NCBI GenBank assembly: GCA_913057825.1
Contig: CAJXOW010000023.1
Coordinates: 1-50,659, forward strand
DNA length: 50,659 nucleotides
Reading direction: 5' to 3'
From: an uncultured Balneolaceae bacterium
GTDB lineage: Bacteria > Bacteroidota > Rhodothermia > Balneolales > Balneolaceae
Shown: one piece after another, positions 1-9,757 of the stretch
Layout of the letters: every line of letters begins with the position of its first letter
Numbering within the stretch: position 1 is the stretch's first letter
Program-made: the position numbers and the translations under genes
The notes under the pieces: generated by a model
The model's database searches: none
What the model was told of the DNA's origin: nothing
What the model saw: the letters and a program-made list of their open reading frames with translations, nothing else

Positions 1-581
1 ATATCATGACAATATTATTTTTACCCTACCCTCGCTGACGCTCGGAAATTAGAAATTTCTAATTATCCAACGAAGTAAGATGTTCAATTCGAAAAACATT
101 ACGTAACCGGCACGGTCCGCTGTCCGGATTACAACGTAAGTTGTTGCGATAGTCAACGTAAGATAACACAATAGATTACGTATTTCTATTGCTTTCCAGC
201 AGCAACTTTTACGTTACCAATAAAGATAGAGGATATAAAACCTTCCCAAAACCCGCCCGCTCACAAAAGTTAAAATTACATTTACGTTAGATATTACTTA
301 TAATATCCACCGACCGGGGATGCCCGACTGGGCACGGTAAATTCCCGGAACGGTTAAACTTCCAGACAACCAGCTGCTGAAAATTGTTCAAAACGAAGTG
401 ACTCTCGCGCAACAGGTCCCAGAGCCAGAATAATGAGTATTTTCATTATTTACAGACTTAATGATCTGCATAATCGTTTATTGCAATGAATACAGGTGCT
501 GGATGGGAAGAAGAGGTGCCTTTAATCTCGTATCTCCACGGTATTATTTAATCAACCAAACCCGGTAGTTGCTGAACAAAG
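1..581. other. Intergenic leader left of nadC
   Basis: No convincing gene is seen here; the short open frames on the minus strand at the right edge are shadows of nadC. The stretch is AT-rich and holds a cluster of TTACGT/ACGTAA motifs (listed separately) and a GC-rich patch around 305-365. The gene left of the window edge is unknown, so the region may serve either side. Confidence 0.6.
109..289. promoter_or_regulatory. Phased cluster of TTACGT/ACGTAA motifs
   Basis: The ACGT cores start at 111, 134, 156, 178, 211 and 284. Each is flanked by TT on the left or AA on the right, and the first is the full palindrome TTACGTAA. The first four intervals are 23, 22, 22 and 33 bp, close to two or three helical turns, so bound proteins would face the same side of the DNA. 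This is seen directly in the sequence; a role as an operator array for nadC or an upstream gene is inference. Confidence 0.4.
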
Positions 582-1430
582 ATGAACCAGATCGAACTTC
601 GACATATACTGAAAGAAGCATTTCGTGAGGATATTGGACCGGGCGATCGCACCAGCGAGGCACTTTTTCCAGGGGATTCCCGCGGTTCGGGTGTATTTTC
701 AGCCAGGGAACCGGGAGTTGTCGCCGGACTTTCCATGATCGAAGAGGGATATCAACTGCTGGACCAAACGATTTCGGTGGAGTTTTTGGTAAAGGACGGT
801 GATCAAGTAAACGAAACAGACGATTTAGCATATGTCGAGGGCCCCGTCGCCCCCCTGCTAACCGGTGAGCGGGTGATTTTGAACCTGCTTCAGCATACCT
901 CCGGAATCGCAACCGCCACTCGCAAAGCCGTGGATCTGCTCGACAGCAATCACACCCGCATCTGCGATACCCGCAAAACACTGCCCGGATGCCGGATGAT
1001 TGACAAGTATGCGGTGCGCTGCGGCGGGGGATACAATCACCGGATGGGACTCTTCGACGGCGTCATCATCAAGGACAACCATATTGCTCACGCAGGAAGT
1101 ATCACCCAAGCCCTGGAAACCGTTCGTTGCCAAACCGGACACATGGTAAACGTGGAAGTAGAAGTGGAATCGGCTGAACAAATGCGGGAAGCGATCGATG
1201 CAGGTGCCGATATTATCATGTTCGACAACCGCTCGCCGGAGGAAGTGAAGGATTTTGTACAAGAAGTTCCCGACGAAATCGTTACAGAGGTTTCAGGCGG
1301 TATAGATTTTAAAAGTTTGCCCGATTACCGAAACACCGGCGTTGATTATGTATCGATGGGAATGTTGACCCATTCGGTTGAGGCGCTGGACATCAGTTTC
1401 AATGTAACTCAAAGCAGTAAAAGCACTTAA
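582..1430 (+). CDS. nadC: Nicotinate-nucleotide pyrophosphorylase (quinolinate phosphoribosyltransferase)
   Basis: A 282-aa cytoplasmic enzyme that joins quinolinate to PRPP and releases CO2 to give nicotinate mononucleotide in de novo NAD synthesis. The family signature DTRKT is at residues 129-133, followed by LPG and the KYAVRCGGG stretch. The later GVIIKDNHI and FDNRSPEEV segments form the TIM-barrel phosphate and substrate sites, and the C-terminal SGGI segment is conserved. The length is normal for NadC. The start is chosen because the N-terminal helix and [10 protein letters not shown] motif fit the family; no clear ribosome site precedes it. The stop is 4 bases before nadA, so the two form an operon. 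No nadB (aspartate oxidase) lies in the window. Confidence 0.97.
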   Translation: MNQIELRHILKEAFREDIGPGDRTSEALFPGDSRGSGVFSAREPGVVAGLSMIEEGYQLLDQTISVEFLVKDGDQVNETDDLAYVEGPVAPLLTGERVILNLLQHTSGIATATRKAVDLLDSNHTRICDTRKTLPGCRMIDKYAVRCGGGYNHRMGLFDGVIIKDNHIAHAGSITQALETVRCQTGHMVNVEVEVESAEQMREAIDAGADIIMFDNRSPEEVKDFVQEVPDEIVTEVSGGIDFKSLPDYRNTGVDYVSMGMLTHSVEALDISFNVTQSSKST

Positions 1431-1434
1431 CATT

Positions 1435-2547
1435 ATGAGTATTTCCGAACTACTGGAACAGGACCTGCAACAAGCAACCATACCGGAGTCGTATCACGAG
1501 GAGGATCCGGCCGAACTGGAAGAGCGGGTATGGTCGATCAAGGAACGCTTCGGCAATAAACTGTACATGCCCGGTCATCACTACCAGAAGGATGAAGTCA
1601 TGCAATTTGCCGATGACCGCGGCGATTCGTTAAAACTGGCGCAGATCTCCGCTTCCAACAAGGAAGCCAAATATATCGTGTTCTGCGGCGTGCACTTCAT
1701 GGCCGAAACGGCCGATATGCTGACCGGCAATCATCAGAAAGTGATTCTGCCCGACCTGCGCGCCGGATGCGCGATGGCCGACATGGCCAACATTGACCAG
1801 GTCCGCAAGGGTTGGAAGATCATGCAGGATACGTTTGGCGACACCATCCTGCCCATGACCTATGTCAATTCCACCGCCGCTATCAAGGCGTTTGTCGGCC
1901 GACACGGAGGCGCAACAAACACCTCCTCCAACGCCCAGAAAATGATGGAATGGGCCCTGGAGCAAAAAGAACGGCTTTTGTTCCTGCCCGACCAGCATCT
2001 GGGCCGCAATACCGCCTACGACATGGGCATCCCCTTGGACAAAATGGCCGTCTGGGATCCGCGCGAGGAACAGTTTGAATGCGAAGGCAATTTGCAGGAT
2101 GCCAAAATCATCCTGTGGAAAGGCTTCTGCACGGTACATGACAAGTTCAATGTCAATCATATCGAGGCGCTGCGCAAGAAGCATCCCGATATCAACATCA
2201 TCGTTCATCCCGAGGTACCCTGGGAAGTCGTGCGAGAATCCGACTACGACGGATCCACCAGCACCATCATCGAAACGATCGAGAACGCCGAGCCCGGCAC
2301 TACGTGGGCCATCGGAACTGAAATGAACCTGGTGAATCGATTGATTAACGAAAATCCCGACAAAGAGATTTACTCGCTAAATCCCTTTATGTGTCCCTGT
2401 CTGACCATGAATCGAATTGACCTGCAGCACCTGACGTGGTCGCTCGACAAACTGGCCCAGGGCGAGGTCATCAACCAGATTACCGTCGAGGAAGATACAG
2501 CCCATTACGCTCGACTGGCACTCGACCGTATGCTGGAAATGAGCTAA
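1435..2547 (+). CDS. nadA: Quinolinate synthase
   Basis: A 370-aa iron-sulfur enzyme condensing iminoaspartate with dihydroxyacetone phosphate to quinolinate, the step before NadC. It belongs to the longer NadA type, as in Bacillus. Three cysteines that fit the [4Fe-4S] ligand pattern are C112 (AGCAMADM), C232 (GFCTVHDKF) and C320 (FMCPCLTMN); C84 and C322 are further cysteines. The [32 protein letters not shown] and HPEVPWEVV stretches are family hallmarks. It follows nadC with a 4-base gap and is probably translated from the same message. No terminator-like hairpin is obvious in the 116 bases after it. Confidence 0.97.
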   Translation: MSISELLEQDLQQATIPESYHEEDPAELEERVWSIKERFGNKLYMPGHHYQKDEVMQFADDRGDSLKLAQISASNKEAKYIVFCGVHFMAETADMLTGNHQKVILPDLRAGCAMADMANIDQVRKGWKIMQDTFGDTILPMTYVNSTAAIKAFVGRHGGATNTSSNAQKMMEWALEQKERLLFLPDQHLGRNTAYDMGIPLDKMAVWDPREEQFECEGNLQDAKIILWKGFCTVHDKFNVNHIEALRKKHPDINIIVHPEVPWEVVRESDYDGSTSTIIETIENAEPGTTWAIGTEMNLVNRLINENPDKEIYSLNPFMCPCLTMNRIDLQHLTWSLDKLAQGEVINQITVEEDTAHYARLALDRMLEMS

Positions 2548-2663
2548 TTTAGGAGTTCCAGCGGATCGAATGAATCGGGCAAGACATAACTATATACAAT
2601 AGCCGGCCATAGACTCCCCCCTGTAGTCTTGCGAAACGGGTTTTCCCCTATCTACCTGGTTAG

Positions 2664-4640
2664 CTAGTTGGACTTCAACGACTCCAGCTCTGCCCATCGG
2701 TCATACGCCTGTTCCAATTCCTGCTCGATTTCTTTAAGGCGTTCTTTCTGAGCCATGACATGTTCATCATCGTGCTCATAGAAAGAAGGATCGCTCATCT
2801 CGCTATAGAGCTGTTGCTGTTCAGCTTCAAGCGCTTCGATGCGGTCGGGCAACTGTTCCAGCTCGCGCTTATCGTTATAGGAAAGCTTTTTCTTATTTTC
2901 GGGGGATGGTTTTGTCTCATCCTCCTCACTCTCCACAGGCGATTTATCCGACGCTGCAGGTGCCTCCTCGTCTTCGGATGACTCCTTTGTTTGCGTGCCG
3001 GTAACGGCGGCCTGCGTGGTGGGGCCGTCACTGCTCTCTTCTTTCTGCTTTACCCAGTCATCGTAGCCGCCGACGAACTCCCTGACACTCCCGTCGGACT
3101 GCATGGCAAAGATACCGGTCACGACATTCTCGAGGAAAGCACGGTCGTGACTGACCAGTAAAATCGTGCCGTCAAAATCGACCATTTTCTGTTCGAGCAA
3201 TTCGAGCGTATCGGTGTCGAGATCGTTCGTCGGCTCGTCCATCACCAGGAAGTTGGTCTGACGTGCAAACAGGTTCGCCAGCATCAACCGGTTTCGTTCT
3301 CCCCCGGAAAGCAGCTTGACCGGACTTTTGGCCCGTTTCTTGGTAAACAGAAAGTCCTCCAGGTATCCGACCACATGCTTTTCATAGCCGTTGACCTCGA
3401 CCACGTCCTTATCCCCGACCACATTTTTGTACACCGGTTTCTCCTCGTCAAACTGCGCCCGGTGCTGATCAAAATAGCCGACTTCCAGTTTGGTGCCGTG
3501 CTTGACCCAGCCTTCGTCGGGTTCCAGCTCTTTCAACAGCAGCCGAATCAACGTCGTCTTACCCGATCCATTCGGACCGACAATCCCGATTTTGTCGCCC
3601 CGCATAATCGTCGTCGTAAAGTCACGAATCACCGGTTCGGCCATATCCTCATAGCCGAATCGCAGGTTTTTAGCTTCAATGACCTTGTCGCCCGACCGTT
3701 TGGAATCCTGCACGCGGATTTTGGCCTGTCCCGGCCGTTTGCGCCATTGGCGTTTTTTCTGACGCATCTCCTGCAGTTTTCGAACGCGTCCCATATTACG
3801 CTGTTTCCGGGCTTTCGGCGTACGTGACAGCCACTCTTCCTCTTTCTCGATTTTTTTCTTGAAATTGTGCCACTGCTTTCGCTCTGCCTCCAGGGCTTCT
3901 TCCTTACGCTTTAAGTACGTTTCGTAGTCGCAATCCCAGTTACTCAGCATCCCGCGATCAATCTCCACAATACGGGTGGCAATCTTGCGGAGAAAACGCC
4001 GGTCATGGGTTACAAACAAAAGCGACGAATCCAGGTTGGTCAAAAACTCCTCGAGCCAGCGAATCGAATCGATATCCAGGTGGTTGGTCGGCTCGTCGAG
4101 CAACAGCAAGTCGGGCTGCCCCACCAGTGCTCGTCCGAGCAACACCCGTCTTTTAAGTCCGCCGCTAAGCTCCTGATATTCCACCTCCGGATCCAGCTTT
4201 AGTCGATCAATTACTTCATCGACCCGCTGGTGCACGCTCCAGCCGTTATCCACGCTGAGCTTTTCGTGCAACTGATCCAGCTTTTTCATCAGCTTAGGAT
4301 CATCACCCTTTTCGCCCAGCTGGGTACTGACCCGGTGAAACTCCTTGATCATATCCCCCTTTTCATCGAGCCCCTCGGCAATCAGGTTATACGTAGTCCC
4401 TTCCAGATCCTGCGGCACTCGCTGCGGGAGCAGTCGAATACGTGCGCCCTGCCTGATCTCCACCTTGCCCGAGTCCGGTGTGATCTCCCGGTTCAACAAA
4501 CGAAGAAGCGTCGTCTTGCCCGATCCGTTTCGACCCAGCAGGCAAACACGTTCATCTTCTTGAATTTGAAGATCGGCGTTCTCAAGCAGATTCGGTCCGC
4601 CGAATGAAATACTGACTTTTCGTAGACCTACGATTGACAA
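2664..4640 (-). CDS. uup: ABC-F family ATPase, Uup type
   Basis: A 658-aa soluble protein with two ABC ATPase domains and no membrane segments, the ABC-F layout of ribosome-associated factors. Walker A of domain 1 is GRNGSGKTT (residues 36-44), with signature LSGGLKRRVLL and Walker B LLLDEPTNHLDID. Domain 2 has GPNGSGKTT, LSGGERNRLML and DEPTNDLDTD. A charged linker rich in Lys/Arg separates them. The C-terminal 120 residues are an acidic, low-complexity stretch followed by a Glu/Gln-rich coiled coil (EQLPDRIEALEAEQQQ), the Uup-type DNA- or ribosome-binding tail. It is transcribed toward nadA (convergent). A role in resolving stalled ribosomes or in transposon excision control is known for the family, not shown here. 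Confidence 0.92.
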   Translation of the reverse strand: MSIVGLRKVSISFGGPNLLENADLQIQEDERVCLLGRNGSGKTTLLRLLNREITPDSGKVEIRQGARIRLLPQRVPQDLEGTTYNLIAEGLDEKGDMIKEFHRVSTQLGEKGDDPKLMKKLDQLHEKLSVDNGWSVHQRVDEVIDRLKLDPEVEYQELSGGLKRRVLLGRALVGQPDLLLLDEPTNHLDIDSIRWLEEFLTNLDSSLLFVTHDRRFLRKIATRIVEIDRGMLSNWDCDYETYLKRKEEALEAERKQWHNFKKKIEKEEEWLSRTPKARKQRNMGRVRKLQEMRQKKRQWRKRPGQAKIRVQDSKRSGDKVIEAKNLRFGYEDMAEPVIRDFTTTIMRGDKIGIVGPNGSGKTTLIRLLLKELEPDEGWVKHGTKLEVGYFDQHRAQFDEEKPVYKNVVGDKDVVEVNGYEKHVVGYLEDFLFTKKRAKSPVKLLSGGERNRLMLANLFARQTNFLVMDEPTNDLDTDTLELLEQKMVDFDGTILLVSHDRAFLENVVTGIFAMQSDGSVREFVGGYDDWVKQKEESSDGPTTQAAVTGTQTKESSEDEEAPAASDKSPVESEEDETKPSPENKKKLSYNDKRELEQLPDRIEALEAEQQQLYSEMSDPSFYEHDDEHVMAQKERLKEIEQELEQAYDRWAELESLKSN

Positions 4641-4708
4641 TGTTATTAATGGATTTTGCTATTTGTTGATTTTAATTGCGGGTAATACGGGGAGTTGCGC
4701 ACGAGAAG

Positions 4709-4803
4709 AAGGTGAAAGGTGAACGTGTATACCAGCAGGTATTGATGTGGTGTATATACAGGACTGTATTACGCGCTCGAATAAACGTTCACCTTTCACC
4801 CTT
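4709..4803. repeat. Inverted repeat of AAGGTGAAAGGTGAACGT
   Basis: The left arm at 4709-4726 and right arm at 4785-4802 pair over 17 of 18 bases around a spacer of about 58 bases. The right side carries a second tandem GGTGAAA unit (minus-strand reading) that runs into the last codons of the metallo-hydrolase gene. It lies between two minus-strand genes; no T-tract makes it a classic terminator. Confidence 0.6.
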
Positions 4804-5920
4804 CACCTTTCACCTTCTGAGCCAAGGCGCCATTCGTATTGAAGGCTTCTTTTTGTTCACCATTTACAATCAAGTCATCTTCTTGGAAATCGAGATTCAG
4901 CGTTTGTCCGTGCCGCATGGTTATGAAATCGTCTTCGATGCCCTGTTCTTTGGTAATTTTCTTGAGCAGGCGAGGCGGCTCGTCCATGTCTTCATCCGCC
5001 AGCACAAACGTGCCCCAATGCATACCGACCGAAAAACGAGACTTCACATCATGATGAATGCGCACCGCTTCTTCGGGATCTACGTGGATCGGGTTCATGA
5101 ACCAACGAGGCTTGTAGGCGCCGATCGGGATGAGCGACAGATCCATCGGTCCGTATTTTTCACCGATCTCCTTGAAGTCGGGTGAATACCCGGTATCGCC
5201 GGCAAAATAGAACGTGAAATCGCCGTGCTTCATCACCCAACCGGCCCAGAGCGAATGGTTACGGTCAATCAAACTCCGACCACTGAAATGCTGAGTGGGC
5301 ACGGCATGCACCGTCCAATCTTCAATACGGCTTTTATCCCACCAGCCCATCTCGGTCACCCGATCAATCCCGCGCCTGAGAAACCAATCTTTAACGCCCA
5401 GCGGGACCACAAAGTGAGGTGGGTTCTCCTGTTGATCATAAATTCGCAGGAGCGTAGTTCGATCCATGTGATCGTGATGGTTGTGAGAGAGAATAACCAG
5501 GTCGATCTCCGGCAAGTCTTCAATCTTCAAGCCCGGGGGCGTTTTACGGCTGGGCCCCAGCCAATCGATCGGCGAAGTGCGTTTGGTCATATGGGGATCA
5601 GTCAGGATGTTATACCCGTCATACTGAAACAAAAACGAGGCATGCCCAATCCAGGTTAGCGTAGATTCTTCCGTATTGCTTCTCAGGAACTCCGGATCAT
5701 TCTCGGCCAGCGGAAACCTTACCACTTTGATATTCACCCCGAGCGACTCCCACTGCCACTTCACGGCCGACCACACTCCGTGATTCATAATGGGATAGTT
5801 GTTGTAATAGGATTTTTCCGAGGTAAAAAAATAGGATTGAATACCTACAAAGAAAGACAGCAGGAATACAGCTATTACAAAGAAAATAAAATATTGGACT
5901 AACCAGGATGGATTCATCAT
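4796..5920 (-). CDS. Metallo-beta-lactamase-fold hydrolase (NAPE-PLD/UlaG-like), membrane-anchored
   Basis: A 374-aa protein with one hydrophobic N-terminal segment (about residues 8-28) that should anchor or export it. The zinc-binding motif SHNHHDHMD fits HxHxDH, preceded by TWIGHASFLFQYDG and LTDPH as in NAPE-PLD/UlaG-type hydrolases. Later ligands fit FYFAGDTGYSPDF and GMHWGTF. Such proteins cleave phosphodiester or lactone substrates, but the substrate here cannot be told. The last residues (KVKGEG) are encoded by a repeated GGTGAAA element, so the true C-terminus may have been altered by repeat expansion. The gene lies 155 bases downstream of uup on the same strand. Confidence 0.85.
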   Translation of the reverse strand: MMNPSWLVQYFIFFVIAVFLLSFFVGIQSYFFTSEKSYYNNYPIMNHGVWSAVKWQWESLGVNIKVVRFPLAENDPEFLRSNTEESTLTWIGHASFLFQYDGYNILTDPHMTKRTSPIDWLGPSRKTPPGLKIEDLPEIDLVILSHNHHDHMDRTTLLRIYDQQENPPHFVVPLGVKDWFLRRGIDRVTEMGWWDKSRIEDWTVHAVPTQHFSGRSLIDRNHSLWAGWVMKHGDFTFYFAGDTGYSPDFKEIGEKYGPMDLSLIPIGAYKPRWFMNPIHVDPEEAVRIHHDVKSRFSVGMHWGTFVLADEDMDEPPRLLKKITKEQGIEDDFITMRHGQTLNLDFQEDDLIVNGEQKEAFNTNGALAQKVKGEG

Positions 5921-6165
5921 ATCAGGTATTTGTCGCTATCTCCGCTGACAAATGATCAGAAGTATGTTACCGCCTTTTATTAATTCAAAATTATTGGTTT
6001 GTTGCAGGCGTCCATTTCAACGATCTCTTTGTTCGGCTCCGGTTTCCACCAGCTCATTGAGTTAACTTAATATATGATATTTAATGGGTATATGTACAAT
6101 GATTCTTGAAGTTCATATTTTATTACTGAATTGAAGTCGAATTATTATATTAAAGGGGCCAGAAA

Positions 6166-7182
6166 ATGGGTAGCAAACGGTTTAAAGCGTTCCGTGTTTA
6201 TGAAGAGCAATCGGGATCATTCAAACACGTCGTTGAAGACCGTTCTATAGACGATTTACCCAACGAAGGCGTCCTTATACGGGTCCATTATTCCTCTCTG
6301 AACTATAAAGATGCGCTTTCGGCCTGTATTCACAAAGGTATCACGCGTTCCTATCCCCATACTCCCGGCATAGATGCAGCCGGAATTGTTGAAGACCCGG
6401 GTGAATCTGATTTCAATCACGGCGATCCTGTAATAGTCACCAGCTATGATCTGGGTATGAATACGCCGGGAGGATTCGGTCGGTACATCCGTGTTCCGGC
6501 TGACTGGATTGTTTCCTTGCCGCAGGGCCTCTCACTTCGTGAAAGCATGATCCTTGGCACGGCCGGATTCACGGCGGGGCTGGCCTTCTGGCGACTTGAA
6601 TCAGGGGGGATCGAACCGCAAACCCATCCCGATCTGCTGGTCACCGGCGCCACCGGCGGAGTCGGAAGCCTGTCGGTCATCATGGGCTCTTCCACCGGAT
6701 ATAATGTGCATGCCATCACCGGAAAACAGGATCATCATGATTTTTTAAAAAAGTTGGGAGCCAATCGCATTTTTGCCCGGAAAGAGCTTTCCGGGCAAAC
6801 CGACCAACCGCTCCTTAACCGTCGCTGGAATGCCGGTATTGACACGGTCGGCGGCCCTCCCCTGGCCAACCTGCTCAAATCTATCCACATGGACGGTGCA
6901 GTTGCCTGCTGCGGCAATGTAGCAGGAGATCACCTGGCTGTCAGTCTTTATCCATTTATTTTACGGGGTATCTCACTTATGGGAATAGACTCCGGCAACT
7001 GTCGCATGTCACGCAGGTTAACGATTTGGAAACGTCTGGCGACTCAATGGAAACCCGGTTCACAAATCCTTGAACAGATAACAACGGTCCGCACTCTTGA
7101 ATCGTTATCCGATACCATCCAATCCATGCTTGATGGCCAATTGAGTGGACGGGTATTGATAGACTTGGGAGGGAAGGAGTAA
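6166..7182 (+). CDS. acuI: YhdH/YhfP-family NADPH-dependent oxidoreductase (acrylyl-CoA reductase type)
   Basis: A 338-aa member of the zinc-free medium-chain dehydrogenase/reductase group. The N-terminal GroES-like domain has SSLNYKDALSA and HTPGIDAAGIVE. The Rossmann domain has the nucleotide motif VTGATGGVGSLSV, and NVAGDHLAVSLYPFILRG is typical of the YhdH/AcuI subgroup. AcuI reduces acrylyl-CoA to propionyl-CoA, but many members act on other enones or quinones, so the substrate is uncertain. It stands alone, divergent from the hydrolase to its left and convergent with the receiver gene to its right. The ATG at 6166 follows the weak site AAAGGGGCC. Confidence 0.87.
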   Translation: MGSKRFKAFRVYEEQSGSFKHVVEDRSIDDLPNEGVLIRVHYSSLNYKDALSACIHKGITRSYPHTPGIDAAGIVEDPGESDFNHGDPVIVTSYDLGMNTPGGFGRYIRVPADWIVSLPQGLSLRESMILGTAGFTAGLAFWRLESGGIEPQTHPDLLVTGATGGVGSLSVIMGSSTGYNVHAITGKQDHHDFLKKLGANRIFARKELSGQTDQPLLNRRWNAGIDTVGGPPLANLLKSIHMDGAVACCGNVAGDHLAVSLYPFILRGISLMGIDSGNCRMSRRLTIWKRLATQWKPGSQILEQITTVRTLESLSDTIQSMLDGQLSGRVLIDLGGKE

Positions 7183-7217
7183 TCACATCGTTAATCGAAC
7201 AGAGAGAGGTACTTAAA

Positions 7218-7631
7218 TTATTCCGATGCGACATTGCCGGCAGCCGACGAACCGCATTCAGCTCGAAACACATTGATAAGGGCTGTACTTAGATCTTTCG
7301 AACGAATCGGCTTAACGAGGAATTCCGCGCAACCGATTTTATGGGCCTCTTTATAAGAATCTTCAGTGGAATGCCCGGAAATATAAATTACCGGAACCTG
7401 TAAAAAATTGAAGATCTTTTCGATTGCCTCAAAGCCATCGATATTGCCTCTGAGCTTAATATCCATCAGGATGGCATCCGGTTGATTTTTACGGGCCAGC
7501 TCAATGGCCTCCTCCCCGCTTCTGGCTTTACCGGCCACTTCATAACCAAGCTCCTCGACCATGCGAGCTTCCACCATGGCCAGCACCAAATCATCTTCAA
7601 CAATTAAAATACGTGGGTTTCTTGCTTCCAT
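7218..7631 (-). CDS. Stand-alone response regulator receiver protein
   Basis: A 137-aa single-domain receiver with no output domain. The acidic pocket is E12-D13-D14, the phospho-acceptor Asp is D57 (ILMDIKL), the Thr/Ser switch is S85 and the conserved Lys is K107 (FLVKP). The sequence (VEARMVEELGYEVAGKA, LRGNIDGFEAI) resembles receivers paired with hybrid or PAS-containing histidine kinases. No kinase gene is in the neighbourhood, so the partner must lie elsewhere. It probably acts by phospho-relay or protein contact. It converges with the YhdH gene, with a 35-base gap. Confidence 0.92.
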   Translation of the reverse strand: MEARNPRILIVEDDLVLAMVEARMVEELGYEVAGKARSGEEAIELARKNQPDAILMDIKLRGNIDGFEAIEKIFNFLQVPVIYISGHSTEDSYKEAHKIGCAEFLVKPIRSKDLSTALINVFRAECGSSAAGNVASE

Positions 7632-8040
7632 GAACAGCTTTTATTAGTAATTCCGAACCCTAAGACCCCCAGCATCAGCTAAGATAGAAGCAATTTTATT
7701 AAATTTGTCTAACATTATCAAGTAAAAACTTAAGAATTTCCAATCTTATTAACTTTCACCATCCACGATTTCGTTTTTTCATCCAGCAGTAGGCTTTAAA
7801 ATAACTAACAACTTCGTCTTTCAATATCGTACGGTCTTTTAATTACGAGCTCCCATCCCCTCTATATCTTTCATCTTTCTATCCGCCACCTGCTCATAGA
7901 ACATGTATATTACTGCAGATCAAAGCTAATAAACGCTACTGTAGCTCACAATCGCTTGCAGGTACCGCCTGTACTAATTATTATTGTCTCCGACCGGGGA
8001 TTTTAATTTAATCACTTTTTTGAACCGAATTAATGGTTGA
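7632..8040. other. Intergenic gap between divergent receiver and NhaC genes
   Basis: The 409 bases between two divergent genes must carry both promoters. The stretch is AT-rich and no clear inverted repeat, riboswitch-like fold or open frame was recognised. Confidence 0.5.
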
Positions 8041-9624
8041 ATGGCTGAATCTGAGGGTAATAAACGCAATACTATATCCGAAAAACTCACCCGCCTGGTG
8101 GGCGGAGCTCAACGATTACGGTGGATAAGTGTCGGTTTTGCCATTCTTTTAATTGCGGGAGCTATTGGCATATCGGGACATATACCCGAACAGGACGGTC
8201 ATTATGGTTTTTGGTCGGTACTGCCTCCCCTCGTGGCCATCGTGCTTGCCTTCTGGATGCGCGAGGTGGTCAGCGCCCTGTTTATAGGCATTGTACTGGG
8301 TGGCGTTATTTCCGGCAAACTGAATATCGTACAGGAGTTTTTGATACCGGCTATTGGGACCGAAGATTTTGCTTTGATTCTGCTGGTTTATCTCTGGGCT
8401 CTTGGCGGACTAATCGGATTATGGACACGCACCGGAGGCGCTCGCCGATTTGCCAAATGGGCCGGTCAGCGTATTGTCCGGGGACCTAAAACAGCCAAAT
8501 TTTTTACCTGGATTATGGGGCTCATTTTTCACCAGGGAGGTACCGTCAGTACCGTCCTTACCGGCGCTACCTCCAGGCCTATCGGCGACCGTCACAAAGT
8601 TTCTCACGAGGAGATGTCGTATATGGTCGATTCCACCGCCTCGCCCGCCGCCACACTGATACCTTTTAACGCCTGGCCCATCTATGTCGGCGGACTCGTT
8701 AGCGGTACCATCCCGCTGTTCCAAAATGCCCAGGATGGTATCAATTTCTTTTTTCAGGCGTTACCCTTCAATTTTTATGCGATCTTTGCCATCCTGCTAA
8801 CGCTGTTATTTGCCTGGGAGAAATTACCTTTTATACCGGGTAAAAAGATGAGAAATGCCATTGACCGGGCTCGTTCCACCGGAGAGGTCAACCGGGCAGA
8901 GGCCACTCCTCTGACTGCGGAAGAGTTGACCGACGTTGAGGTACCGGAGGATTATTCGCCGGGATTAATTGACTTTGTCGGTCCCATCGGGACCCTGCTG
9001 GGTGTTGCCATCATCCCGTACCTGGCTTCCTACTTTATCCTGGGTCACACGGAGAATCCGACGTTATTAATAGCCGAAGCGTTTGTACTGGCCGTACTGG
9101 CGGGAATGGGTATCGCGCTGGCCAAGGGCATGGAGCTGCAAGAAGTGATCGACGGATTTGTGGACGGCTGCAAAGGAGTTACGATTGGAGCGATCATACT
9201 GGCCCTGGCGGTCACCCTCAAAGAGGTTGCCGTAGCGGTTGGTACTGCCGAATATGTCGTTGCCGCTGTCGGGGATATATTGTCACCGATCGTATTACCC
9301 GGCCTGCTCATGGGACTCTGCATGCTCATCGCTTTCGCCGCCGGTACCTCCTGGGGGACGTATGCGGTGGTATTCCCGGTGGCTATGCCGCTGGCATGGA
9401 GTGTCCTGGCCGACCCTTTCTTCATTACCCTCTGCTTTGGTGCGGTGATCGGAGGCAGCGTCTTCGGCGATCAATGCTCGCCCATATCCGATACCACGAT
9501 TTTGTCATCGCTTGCTACCGGAACGGACTTGATGGACCACGTATATACCCAACTTCCCCTGGCACTGCTGGCAGGCGGACTTGCGGTAGTGGTCTATACC
9601 GGACTTGTGGCGATTTTTGTGTAG
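8041..9624 (+). CDS. nhaC: Na+/H+ antiporter, NhaC family
   Basis: A 527-aa inner-membrane protein with about a dozen hydrophobic segments. The NhaC signatures are the GGTVSTVLTGATSRPIGDRH segment with the following VDSTASPAATLIPFNAWP stretch, and the C-terminal FGDQCSPISDTTILSSLATG. It would exchange cytoplasmic Na+ for protons, consistent with a halotolerant lifestyle. An N-terminal cytoplasmic stretch of about 30 residues precedes the first membrane segment. The gene is monocistronic, with 133 bases to the next start. Confidence 0.93.
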   Translation: MAESEGNKRNTISEKLTRLVGGAQRLRWISVGFAILLIAGAIGISGHIPEQDGHYGFWSVLPPLVAIVLAFWMREVVSALFIGIVLGGVISGKLNIVQEFLIPAIGTEDFALILLVYLWALGGLIGLWTRTGGARRFAKWAGQRIVRGPKTAKFFTWIMGLIFHQGGTVSTVLTGATSRPIGDRHKVSHEEMSYMVDSTASPAATLIPFNAWPIYVGGLVSGTIPLFQNAQDGINFFFQALPFNFYAIFAILLTLLFAWEKLPFIPGKKMRNAIDRARSTGEVNRAEATPLTAEELTDVEVPEDYSPGLIDFVGPIGTLLGVAIIPYLASYFILGHTENPTLLIAEAFVLAVLAGMGIALAKGMELQEVIDGFVDGCKGVTIGAIILALAVTLKEVAVAVGTAEYVVAAVGDILSPIVLPGLLMGLCMLIAFAAGTSWGTYAVVFPVAMPLAWSVLADPFFITLCFGAVIGGSVFGDQCSPISDTTILSSLATGTDLMDHVYTQLPLALLAGGLAVVVYTGLVAIFV

Positions 9625-9757
9625 ATCATCTTCGATTTTCATAGCATAATTTTGGGATTAATTAATAAACTTCAATTGGCAGCCAACTTTTGGTTCCGAT
9701 TGGATTGAATGCTACAATTATTCATCCCCGCACCAATAACACCATACATCCTGTCCT

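Noticed and set aside
109..289. The ACGTAA motifs as a CRISPR or iteron replication origin.
   Set aside because: Units are six bases and occur in both orientations, with no dnaA, rep or cas gene in the window.
7921..7975. A tRNA-like sequence (GTAGCTCA) before nhaC.
   Set aside because: No acceptor stem, anticodon arm or T-loop could be folded around it.
311..8000. An 11-base match (CGACCGGGGAT) before nadC (about 311) and before nhaC (about 7991) as a shared operator.
   Set aside because: Matches of 11 bases between two places in 50 kb are common by chance, the distances to the starts differ greatly and no palindrome is present.
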